A DNA stretch of 32,576 nt, taken from the NCBI GenBank assembly GCA_025062235.1, contig JANXAE010000023.1, positions 1 through 32,576 on the forward strand, read 5' to 3'. Of this stretch, positions 18,160 through 25,030 are shown in pieces (the stretch's first letter is position 1; every line of letters starts with the position of its first letter). Under the pieces are notes generated by a model. That model was not told where the DNA came from. It saw nothing but the letters and a program-made list of their open reading frames with translations, and did no database searches. The translations under genes and the position numbers were made by a program. This stretch comes from Bryobacteraceae bacterium (GTDB taxonomy: Bacteria; Acidobacteriota; Terriglobia; Bryobacterales; Bryobacteraceae).

Positions 18160-18708
18160 ATGAAAATCCTGACGATCGCATTCCTGCTAGGATGGCTCTG
18201 GGCAGCAGTGTCGGGCGCATGGTGGCAAGCACAAGGGCGGGACGACCAAGGGATCCTCGTGAGCAGACCGTCCGAGAGGAGCGCGCGCCCGGCTCCTGCG
18301 GATTACTTCACGGGCGCGGCGACCATCGAGATGCTGTCGGAAGCGCGAGCGCCTGGCCGGACGTCGGTGGCGCGTGTGACGTTCCAGCCTGGCGCACGCA
18401 CCGCCTGGCACCGACACCCGCTAGGCCAGGTCCTGATCGTCACCGAAGGAGCCGGATGGGTGCAGGAGTGGGGCGGTCCTATCGTCGAGATCCGGCCTGG
18501 GGATGTGGTCCGGATCGGGCCGGGCGTGAAGCACTGGCACGGCGCTACGCCGACTACCCCACTGACCCACATCGCCATTCAGGAGCAACTCGAGGGAAGG
18601 GCTGCGGAGTGGATGGAACCGGTGAGCGAGGACGAGTACCGCAAGCATGCGGCAAAGGGGGGAAATCCCGCAGCGCCGGGCCCGCGAAGCCCGAGCCCCC
18701 AGCGCTGA
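18160..18708 (+). CDS. Exported cupin with hydroxynitrile-lyase-type metal site
   Basis: 182 residues; the ATG has AAGGAGG (18149-18155) upstream. A signal peptide covers residues ~1-20, so the protein should be periplasmic. One cupin barrel follows. Metal ligands His84, His86, Gln90 (WHRHPLGQ) and His125 (KHWHG) match the His-His-Gln-His pattern and spacing of the Mn-dependent (R)-hydroxynitrile lyase of Granulicella tundricola, another acidobacterium; flanking text such as GARTAW, LIVTEGAGW and THIAIQE also fits. The natural role of those cupins is unsettled, and quercetinase-like or oxidative activities are possible. The C-terminus is a Pro/Ser-rich tail. The aldo/keto reductase lies 96 bases upstream. 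Confidence 0.85.
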   Translation: MKILTIAFLLGWLWAAVSGAWWQAQGRDDQGILVSRPSERSARPAPADYFTGAATIEMLSEARAPGRTSVARVTFQPGARTAWHRHPLGQVLIVTEGAGWVQEWGGPIVEIRPGDVVRIGPGVKHWHGATPTTPLTHIAIQEQLEGRAAEWMEPVSEDEYRKHAAKGGNPAAPGPRSPSPQR

Positions 18709-19167
18709 CTGGTGTCTGGCCGCGAGCGCAGCAGTGGGGGATCGTCGGAGCGTGAAACCGCAGCCAGCGGGCCTTCGCCAGGCTCGACTGGGGACAGCCC
18801 GAATGGAGTTCGCGCAGCGCCAGCCGGCAAGACCCGGACCCCAGGGCTAGCAGACTCCTCTTGCGGCGCGCGGCCGGGCATTGCTCTTCCCTGCCCCGGG
18901 GCCGCCGGATCGTTTCCGCCTCGATCCGGTTCCGGGGCGCGAGCGTGAGCCTTTCGGGTCCGGCGACTGCCAGCAAGGCGGAATGACCTAGGCTGGCAAG
19001 CAAGTTAGCTGCAGGGCCGTCGGCGCCTGGTTCGATCGGCGCCTGAACAGTCCGCGCGTCAAGGCCCAGGGCCCTGGCGGATGGGCGATGCAGCGGATGG
19101 GGCCGAGCGGTCCCTTCGTGTCCCGCCGCCGCACGCTTCGCCGCTTGCGCCGGCGCGTTCTCGCGTC
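18709..19167. other. Intergenic region without a recognisable gene
   Basis: 459 bases between the cupin stop and the convergent MauE-thioredoxin stop. Reading frames here are short, Arg/Pro/Gly-rich and lack start signals. It holds an inverted repeat, TGCCAGC (18968-18974) with GCTGGCA (18992-18998), and a direct repeat of TCGGCGCCTG at 19020-19029 and 19036-19045 (period 16). No tRNA, riboswitch or U-tract terminator was recognised. Confidence 0.5.
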
Positions 19168-20091
19168 CTACTCGACGAAGCCGATCCGTCGCAAGGCCTG
19201 CTGAGTGCCTTCGCGATCGAAATGGTGGAAGGCCAGCCGCTGGCGGCCGTTTTCGAGCGCGACGGCATAGGGCGGATCGAGGAAACGGAAGACCTGCCGC
19301 AGGCGGTCGGCGTCGGTCGAGATCCGGCCGGCCAAGCCGGTGGATTGCAGGAATTCACGCGCGAACTCCGGTTGCGCGGTCGGCACGCCGATCAGCGCCA
19401 CATTGCGCCAGCGGTACTGGCTCATCCAGCGCGCGGCCTGATCGCAGTGCGCGCACTCGGGATCGAAAAAGTACAGGAACACGCGGCCGCGTTCGAGCGA
19501 GAAAGGCTGACCTTCGACCAGGATCGTGGCCGGCGCCGTGACGGTAGTCTCACGGACGGCAGCCACACCGAAACTCACCAAAGCGAAAACCACCGTGACC
19601 GCCGCGACCATCGCTGCGCCGCGCCGCCCGCTCGAGGGCCTGGCCCAGACGCCCGCAGCCACGGCCATCAACAGCATCCCGAGATCGCTCACGAAGAAGG
19701 CCGGCCCCACAGCGCGCCGGACCCAAGGGAAGCAGTTGCATTCCTCGCCGCGGAGCGCGCCGTAATTCACACCCATATAGGCCAGGAAAGCCACCAGCAT
19801 CGCGCCGGCCAGCCAAGCGCCCCAGCGCCGGAAACGCGGCACGATCAACCACGCGCCCGCCACGGCTTCCGCGATCCCGAAGCCGACGGCTGCCGGAAGG
19901 CTCAATTCCGGCGGCACCAGCGCCTGGCGCATGCGTTCGGCCGCGGCCATCGGATCGGTGATCTTCCAAACCCCCGCGACGAGAAAGAGCAGGCCAAGCA
20001 GGACAGCGGAAAGCGCGCCGAGAACGCCCTTCCAAGCCGCTGGGACCCGTATCGCGGCGGCATCCCCGGCCTGTGCCATACTGGGTTCCAT
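19168..20091 (-). CDS. MauE/DoxX-like membrane protein fused to a thioredoxin domain
   Basis: 307 residues from the ATG at 20091 (or 303 from 20079). Residues ~20-180 contain about five membrane helices of the MauE/DoxX type (LLGLLFLVAGVWKI is helix 1), with a CNC motif (EECNCFPW) near the end of helix 3 that corresponds to the CGCFG motif of MauE. After the last helix a periplasmic thioredoxin-like domain begins (ILVEGQPFSLERGRVFLYFF) with the active site CAHC (FDPECAHCDQ). MauE and MauD work as separate proteins in methylamine dehydrogenase maturation; here the two functions are joined, as in VKOR-Trx fusions. A disulfide-exchange role in the periplasm is inferred; the client is unknown. 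It is divergent from the amidohydrolase. Confidence 0.82.
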   Translation of the reverse strand: MEPSMAQAGDAAAIRVPAAWKGVLGALSAVLLGLLFLVAGVWKITDPMAAAERMRQALVPPELSLPAAVGFGIAEAVAGAWLIVPRFRRWGAWLAGAMLVAFLAYMGVNYGALRGEECNCFPWVRRAVGPAFFVSDLGMLLMAVAAGVWARPSSGRRGAAMVAAVTVVFALVSFGVAAVRETTVTAPATILVEGQPFSLERGRVFLYFFDPECAHCDQAARWMSQYRWRNVALIGVPTAQPEFAREFLQSTGLAGRISTDADRLRQVFRFLDPPYAVALENGRQRLAFHHFDREGTQQALRRIGFVE

Positions 20092-20104
20092 GCCCCTTAT
20101 TTTA
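20077..20104. promoter_or_regulatory. Bidirectional start region with shared CATG
   Basis: CATG at 20089-20092 contains the ATG of the rightward amidohydrolase (20090) and, read on the other strand, the ATG of the leftward MauE-Trx gene (20091). A -10-like CATACT (20077-20082) lies 7 bases before the rightward ATG, and TAAAAT (minus strand, 20104-20099) lies 7 bases before the leftward ATG. No SD is seen for either. Confidence 0.4.
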
Positions 20105-21736
20105 ATTCTGTCGGCGGCGCTGTACGGCGCCCACCAGACGGCCGGATCGGAGGGGCAGGCGGCCGATCTCATCGTCCGCGCAGCACGCATCTACACGGTG
20201 GATCCGGCTCGGCCGGTGGCTCGCATCATGGCGGTGCGTGAGGGGCGGATTCTGGCCGTCGGCGACGACGCGGAGGCCTACGCCCGAGCGGGTACGCGCG
20301 TCATCGAACTGCCCGGCGCCACGGTTGTCCCCGGCTTCATTGACTGCCACGTCCACATGGAAGCGCTGGGCGAGTTGCTGGAGACCCACGATTTCCGGCA
20401 CGCCCGAACCCCGGGGGAAATCATCGCGACCCTGCGCCGCGAGGCCGTGCGACGCCCGCGCGGCGAGTGGATCGTGGGGCGGAACTGGGACCAGACCAAC
20501 TGGGGCGGAACCTTCCCGGACGCCGAGGAACTCAGCCGCGCCATCCCCGAACACCCCGTCTACCTGACGCGCGTGGACGGCCACGCCGCTTGGGTGAACC
20601 GCAAGGCGCTCGAGCTGGCGGGCATCGGCGCGCAGACGCCCGATCCTCCCGGAGGAAAGATCCTTCGCAGGCCCGACGGCTCGCCGACCGGCATCCTGAT
20701 TGACCGTGCACAGGAGCTGGTGGCGAGCAAGATTCCCGCCCCGAGCCCGCAAATCCTCCGGCGGCGCCTGGCGCGGGCCGCGCGTGAATGCGCCAGGCTG
20801 GGCTTGACCACGGTGCATGACGCCGGCGTCAGCGCGGCGGTGATGGCCGCTTACCGCGAGCTGGTGGCACGGGACGAGCTGCCCATCCGGGTTTACGCGA
20901 TGATCGGCGGGGAGGGCGAGCTCTGGCGGCAGTATCTCGAACGCGGGCCCGAAGTCGGCGATCGGCTCACCGTGCGCTCGATCAAGTTGATGGCCGACGG
21001 CGCGATGGGATCGCGTGGCGCGGCGTTCTTCGAACCCTACAGCGACGATCCCGGCAACACGGGACTGTTGCTGTTGCAGCGGGAGGACATCGAGCGTGTG
21101 GCCCGCCAGGCCGTCGCGCGGGGCTTCCAGGTGAACACCCATGCAATCGGCGACCGCGCCAACCGCCTGGTGCTCGAAGCCTACGCCTCCGTGCTCGGCG
21201 GGCCGAACGACCGACGCTTTCGCATCGAGCACGCGCAGGTTGTGGCCCCGGAGGATTTCGAGAAATTCGCCCGCTACTCGATCATCGCTTCCATGCAACC
21301 CACGCACGCCACGAGCGACATGAGATGGGCAGAGGCGCGAGTGGGGCCGGAGCGCGTCAAGGGAGCCTACGCCTGGCGGCGCTTCCTCGCGCTGGGGGTT
21401 CCGGTGGCCAGCGGCTCGGATTTCCCGGTCGAGGAGCCCAACCCGCTGTGGGGCTTCTACGCCGCCATCACGCGCCAGGATCACAGCGGGAACCCGCCCG
21501 GCGGCTGGTTCCCCGAGCAACGGATGACGCGCCAGGAGGCGCTGGAGAGCTGGACGATCCGTGGCGCGTACGCAGCCTTCGAAGAGAACATCAAGGGCAG
21601 TCTTTCGCCTGGCAAGCTGGCGGATTTCGTGGCGCTTTCGGCGGACATCATGCAGGTGCCGCCCGCCGAGATCCTGAAGACGCGCGTGCTGCTGACCGCG
21701 GTGGGAGGCCGAGTGGTCTACCAAGGGAACAAATGA
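20090..21736 (+). CDS. Amidohydrolase, YtcJ-like (amidohydrolase_3)
   Basis: 548 residues. The start begins a signal peptide (MPLILILSAALYGAHQTAG), so it is probably periplasmic. The metal-dependent hydrolase fold is clear: GFIDCHVHMEAL (HxH), DGHAAWVNRKAL, LTTVHDAG, Lys in RSIKLMADGAMGSRGA, His in VNTHAIGDRAN, His in RIEHAQVV, and Asp in ASGSDFPVEEPNPLWG. The family hydrolyses exocyclic C-N bonds such as N-formyl or cyclic amides; members near YtcJ have varied, mostly unknown substrates. Its TGA overlaps the ATG of the next gene (ATGA at 21733-21736), so the two are translationally coupled. Confidence 0.9.
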   Translation: MPLILILSAALYGAHQTAGSEGQAADLIVRAARIYTVDPARPVARIMAVREGRILAVGDDAEAYARAGTRVIELPGATVVPGFIDCHVHMEALGELLETHDFRHARTPGEIIATLRREAVRRPRGEWIVGRNWDQTNWGGTFPDAEELSRAIPEHPVYLTRVDGHAAWVNRKALELAGIGAQTPDPPGGKILRRPDGSPTGILIDRAQELVASKIPAPSPQILRRRLARAARECARLGLTTVHDAGVSAAVMAAYRELVARDELPIRVYAMIGGEGELWRQYLERGPEVGDRLTVRSIKLMADGAMGSRGAAFFEPYSDDPGNTGLLLLQREDIERVARQAVARGFQVNTHAIGDRANRLVLEAYASVLGGPNDRRFRIEHAQVVAPEDFEKFARYSIIASMQPTHATSDMRWAEARVGPERVKGAYAWRRFLALGVPVASGSDFPVEEPNPLWGFYAAITRQDHSGNPPGGWFPEQRMTRQEALESWTIRGAYAAFEENIKGSLSPGKLADFVALSADIMQVPPAEILKTRVLLTAVGGRVVYQGNK

Positions 21737-22227
21737 TTTTGCTTTTGTTCTGGCTGGCGCCCGCCGCCGCGCCCCTTTTCGAAGAGACCGTGACCGTCCC
21801 TCCGGGCGCCTGGCGCGCGCTGGCTCTGAGCCTGCGCCAGCGGCCCGCGGTGCTCGAATGCGCTTACGAGGTGCGGCGGGGCCCTGCCATCCGGCTGTGG
21901 CTGCTCGAGCGCCGCGACGTGGAGCGGTTCGCCCAGGGGCGAGCGTTGCGTCCCCTGGCGGTTTCGGCGCACGCCAGAGGCGGACAGTTGCGGCATGCGC
22001 TGGGCCTGGGCGATTTCGCCCTCGTCGTGGACAATCGTCTGAGCGCGCGCGAGGGCGTTGAAATCGGACTACGGGCGGCCCTGGACTTTGCGGCGGCAGA
22101 GGCCCGCGAGCTGCCGCCCGAACGGCGCGCCCTGATCGTAACGCTCAGCCTGCTGTTCCTTGCCGCTCTGGCCTACTGGGCCGCCCGCAGGTTCGGGCCG
22201 ATCTTCGCGGCGCGCCTGCGCGAGTGA
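21733..22227 (+). CDS. Small type-I membrane protein with GOLD/p24-like beta domain
   Basis: 164 residues with three parts: a signal peptide (MILLLFWLAPAAAP), a ~110-residue beta-rich domain and a membrane helix near residues 134-152 (LIVTLSLLFLAALAYWAA) with a short basic tail. The domain pattern (VTVPPGAWRALAL, VLECAYEVRRGPAIRLWLL, LGDFALVVDNRLS) resembles the GOLD domain of p24/emp24 proteins, especially the G-D-(Y/F)-x-L-V-(V/F)-D-N-x-x-S ending. The start is fixed by the ATGA overlap with the amidohydrolase. Co-translation suggests it serves or anchors that enzyme; this is inference. Confidence 0.65.
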   Translation: MILLLFWLAPAAAPLFEETVTVPPGAWRALALSLRQRPAVLECAYEVRRGPAIRLWLLERRDVERFAQGRALRPLAVSAHARGGQLRHALGLGDFALVVDNRLSAREGVEIGLRAALDFAAAEARELPPERRALIVTLSLLFLAALAYWAARRFGPIFAARLRE

Positions 22228-22250
22228 GCGCACGGGCGGAACGGCTGCGG

Positions 22251-22463
22251 TCAGCACATCCGCGCCGCGCGCCATGCCGCCCAGGTCTTCACGGCCAACC
22301 CGGCGAGGAAAACCCAGACGGCCCAGCGGAACATGCCGTCCAGCGTCCACCCCGCCAAGGCGGCCAGCACGAGGTATGCTGCCAGCGCGGTAAGGAAACG
22401 AGACCGCGAAGCCTGGGGCGGCAGGGGCCTCGGGAGCTGTCCGTCCTCGTTGGGGCCCGCCAT
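22251..22463 (-). CDS. Small two-helix membrane protein
   Basis: 70 residues. A polar N-terminus (MAGPNEDGQLPRPLPP) is followed by two hydrophobic segments, ~25-42 (LTALAAYLVLAALAGWTL) and ~46-62 (FRWAVWVFLAGLAVKTW), and a basic end. The ATG is one base after the TGA of the TonB-like gene, and GAGG lies about 8 bases upstream within that gene's end. It is not a family I recognise. Its coupling to the TonB-like gene suggests an accessory role in energy coupling, without direct evidence. Confidence 0.6.
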   Translation of the reverse strand: MAGPNEDGQLPRPLPPQASRSRFLTALAAYLVLAALAGWTLDGMFRWAVWVFLAGLAVKTWAAWRAARMC

Positions 22464-22464
22464 C

Positions 22465-23487
22465 TCACTGCCTCGGCATGTTGTACAGGAAGGTGAACTG
22501 CAACCGGATCTGTAAACCCCGGTAGTCGGACGGCAGCGGAGGGAATGGGTTCGAAGCGCTGATGCCCGCGACCGCCGCGCGGTCCAGCGCTTCCGTGCCC
22601 GACGGGCTGACGATGACGAGCTTGGGCACCGAGCCGTCCCGGTTGATGGCGAATTGGATGACGACCTTGCCTTGGCGACCCAGCCGTGCGACTTCCGGGA
22701 TGACCGCATACCAGTTCCGGCGGACGGTGGCCAGGATCTGGATCAGATAGGGGCGGAAATCCACGCCCATCGGATCGCTCAGCAACTCGAGGGCGCTGCC
22801 CTGGCGTCCTGGCGCCGGGGGAAGATTGAGCATCTCTGCCACGCCGGCCCCGCCCAGTTCGACGTCGCCGACGATCAAGCCGCCCCGGCCGCGCGAGCGC
22901 AGTGCCGCCTGCGCGGCCTCGCTCACCGATGGAGCAGGCGGCGGGATCTGGCCGGGACGGGTTGCGGCTGCGGCCGCTACCGCACGCGGCGATTCGAAGG
23001 CGAGCTTGGGACGTTCGACCGGCTCGATTTGCGGCGACGGTATGGGCAGCGGCGGCGCCTGCTGGAGCAATGCCGTGCCCGCCAATTCCGGCGGTTCGGG
23101 CAGGACCGCCGAAGCGGACTCCTTGGGGTCCCGCGGCGGGGGCAGGCGAAAACCGCCGGGCGGCAGCCGTAACGGCGGCCTGGGCAGCAGGCTTTCGAGG
23201 TCGAATTCGCGCCCGACCTTGCCGGTGTTCGGCGCTCTTTGGGTAAGCTCCTTGAGCTCCGGAGGCGGAGCGACCAGCGTGGCGGGCCTTTCCAGCAGAA
23301 TCGAGGGCGCGCGGAACAGGGTCGTCCGCGTGGGCGGCGCCGTCATCATCACGGCGACAGCCAGAGCATGGAGCGCGGCCGAAATCGCCCATGCCTGCCG
23401 CCGCGGCCCTCCCAGTCCCGCGTCCGAGGTAGGGAGCAGACGGAGTTCGGCCAGCTCAGCGCTCACACCCTGGCGGCAAACCTCCAT
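22465..23487 (-). CDS. TonB-like energy transducer
   Basis: 340 residues from the ATG at 23487 (GGAAG upstream); a GTG at 23466 is an alternative. It has a cytoplasmic N-terminus, one membrane helix (~32-49, AWAISAALHALAVAVMM), a long Pro-rich periplasmic span (many PPP and PxP) and a TonB C-terminal domain from ~245: FRPYLIQILATVRRNWY, GKVVIQFAINRDGSVPKL, ALDRAAVAGISASNPFPPLP. The family transmits the proton-motive force from ExbB/ExbD to outer-membrane receptors; no exbB/exbD is in the window. The 5' end overlaps the oxidoreductase gene by 32 bases. It could energise the receptor at 5333-8098, although the genes are 14 kb apart. Confidence 0.85.
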   Translation of the reverse strand: MEVCRQGVSAELAELRLLPTSDAGLGGPRRQAWAISAALHALAVAVMMTAPPTRTTLFRAPSILLERPATLVAPPPELKELTQRAPNTGKVGREFDLESLLPRPPLRLPPGGFRLPPPRDPKESASAVLPEPPELAGTALLQQAPPLPIPSPQIEPVERPKLAFESPRAVAAAAATRPGQIPPPAPSVSEAAQAALRSRGRGGLIVGDVELGGAGVAEMLNLPPAPGRQGSALELLSDPMGVDFRPYLIQILATVRRNWYAVIPEVARLGRQGKVVIQFAINRDGSVPKLVIVSPSGTEALDRAAVAGISASNPFPPLPSDYRGLQIRLQFTFLYNMPRQ

Positions 23488-24448
23488 GTGAAGCTTCCAT
23501 CGAGGCCAGCGTTTCGGCCACCGCGCGGGAATGCTCTTCGATTTTAGCAAGAACCTGGAGGGCCACTTCCAGAGCCCGCAGGGCTTCGGCCCCGCCCACG
23601 CGAGGTTCGCGACGCGTGCGCACGCACTCGAGGAAGTGCTCCAGCTCGAGCCGAAGCGGCTCGGCCCGCTCGACCTCCAACCTGCTATACGCGATCTGCC
23701 GCTGGCGCGTTACCTCGAAGACCGCCGCATCCTGTCGGGTGTAGTCGAGCGAGACGTATTGGCCGGGCTGGAACATGCGCAGCTTGCGTACCCGTTCGGT
23801 CGAGACGCGGCTTGCCGTCAGGTTCGCGATCACGCCCCCGGGGAAGGCCAGGCGAGCGTTGGCGATGTCCACGCGGTCCGAGAGCACCGAGATGCCGGCC
23901 GCGCGCACCTCCTGCGGCATCCGCCCCACGAGACTGAGGACGATCTCCAGGTCGTGGATCATCAGATCCAGCACCACGTCCACGTCCAAACTGCGCGGCG
24001 TGAAGGGGCTCAGGCGGTGGATTTCGAAGAACAACGGCACGGTCTTGATCCGCTCGAGCGCGGCGACCGCGGGATTGAAACGTTCGAGATGACCGACTTG
24101 CAGAATGCGCCCCGCGCGCGTCGCCGCGTCCACGAGCCGGAGCGCCGAGGCCATGTCTGCCGCGATGGGTTTCTCGACGAGCACGTCCAAGCCCATCGCG
24201 AGCAGCGCGCAGCCGACCTCCGCGTGAGTGACGGTAGGCGTTGCGACGATGGCTGCCTCTGCAAGCCCCCTGAGGTGCTCCAGGTCGGTCAGAGCACGAC
24301 AGCCATGAGCGGCCGCGGCCTCGGCGGCACGGGCCGCGTCGCAATCCACGACGGCGACCAGCTCGGCGCCGGCGCACCCGCTCAGAACCCGAAGGTGGTT
24401 GCGGCCGAACTGCCCGGCGCCCACCACTGCCACGCGAATCTTGCGCAT
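23456..24448 (-). CDS. Gfo/Idh/MocA oxidoreductase of the lipid A gene neighbourhood (GnnA-like?)
   Basis: 330 residues; the ATG has GGGGAGC upstream. An N-terminal Rossmann fold ([17 protein letters not shown]) is followed by VEKPIAADM (the conserved EKP), [10 protein letters not shown] and [13 protein letters not shown], typical of the oxidoreductases that sit beside lpxA/lpxI in several phyla. In Acidithiobacillus and Leptospira a relative, GnnA, oxidises the C3-OH of UDP-GlcNAc before GnnB aminates it, giving amide-linked lipid A. No gnnB-like aminotransferase is visible here, so the name is not assigned. The gene should belong with fabZ-lpxA-lpxI but is cut off from them by the histidine kinase gene. 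Confidence 0.82.
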   Translation of the reverse strand: MRKIRVAVVGAGQFGRNHLRVLSGCAGAELVAVVDCDAARAAEAAAAHGCRALTDLEHLRGLAEAAIVATPTVTHAEVGCALLAMGLDVLVEKPIAADMASALRLVDAATRAGRILQVGHLERFNPAVAALERIKTVPLFFEIHRLSPFTPRSLDVDVVLDLMIHDLEIVLSLVGRMPQEVRAAGISVLSDRVDIANARLAFPGGVIANLTASRVSTERVRKLRMFQPGQYVSLDYTRQDAAVFEVTRQRQIAYSRLEVERAEPLRLELEHFLECVRTRREPRVGGAEALRALEVALQVLAKIEEHSRAVAETLASMEASHGGLPPGCER

Positions 24449-24555
24449 GCTGCTCCCCACGCTAGTCTTCCCCAGCCGGCAGCCGATTGCAATCCCCCGA
24501 CGGCAGGGCGCGGCATCCGTCCGGCGGCGGCCGAGCTTTGGAGGGCCGAAGCGGA

Positions 24556-24598
24556 CGGGCTCCGCGGGGCTGGAGCCCGGCAGAGCCCTTCGCCGGGC
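24556..24598. repeat. Overlapping alternative hairpins
   Basis: CGGGCTCC (24556-24563) pairs with GGAGCCCG (24572-24579), loop 8. GCCCGGC (24575-24581) pairs with GCCGGGC (24592-24598), loop 10. The two stems share bases 24575-24579, so only one can form at a time, a layout seen in attenuators. Confidence 0.45.
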
Positions 24599-24693
24599 GG
24601 CCAAACGCATCTGGGCAGCGTGGTCGAACCGAGCGAATGGGACCGGACAAGCCTGGCAGCCGCGACAGCAGCGGCGGGTAAGGACGGGACTGC

Positions 24694-24711
24694 GCGGCCC
24701 GCGCGGGCCGC
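24694..24711. repeat. Perfect 18-base palindrome
   Basis: The sequence GCGGCCCGC is followed immediately by its reverse complement, GCGGGCCGC. It has no spacer and no U-tract, so it resembles a protein-binding site more than a terminator. In this GC-rich context chance cannot be excluded. Confidence 0.5.
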
Positions 24712-25030
24712 AGGGGCGCGACCAAGGCGCGGGCGAGGAAGCTACCGACGAGCGAGCAGATTTGGCGCCGTTCTGTGGGCACGCCCGATGCCCTTACGCA
24801 CCGGGGATCGCGAGACCGAGGCGATGAGGCCGGCGGTCGCAACGCGCGAGCGACCTTTCCGGCTCGAAGGAAATCCCTCGCATGCCCACGCTCCGGGCGC
24901 AGGACGCGGCGCGGGATCTCCGGTCCGAGGGGCGGAGCTGCCCAGGGCGGCTGCACGCCCCCGGGCCGATGGCCCCGGCGAGAACGAACTATCGGAACGG
25001 AGGCTGCCGACCGATACGCTGGAGGGGAAG

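Larger units (their letters stand above)
24449..25030. other. Long divergent intergenic region rich in inverted repeats
   Basis: 582 bases between the oxidoreductase and the histidine kinase. No credible gene is present: frames are Arg/Ala/Gly-rich and without start signals, although one frame stays open into the kinase. It contains two overlapping, mutually exclusive hairpins (24556-24598), a perfect 18-base palindrome (24694-24711), and GGTCGC (24835-24840) with GCGACC (24850-24855). Promoters for both genes must lie here, but none is convincing by eye. Confidence 0.55.

Noticed and set aside
19020-19045. Direct repeat TCGGCGCCTG, period 16
   Set aside because: Only two copies, in a GC-rich gap with no gene start nearby; not enough for an operator call.
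23531-25030. 500-codon N-terminal extension of the histidine kinase frame
   Set aside because: It runs antisense through the oxidoreductase gene and the intergenic region. The ATG at 25031 has an SD and begins a signal peptide.
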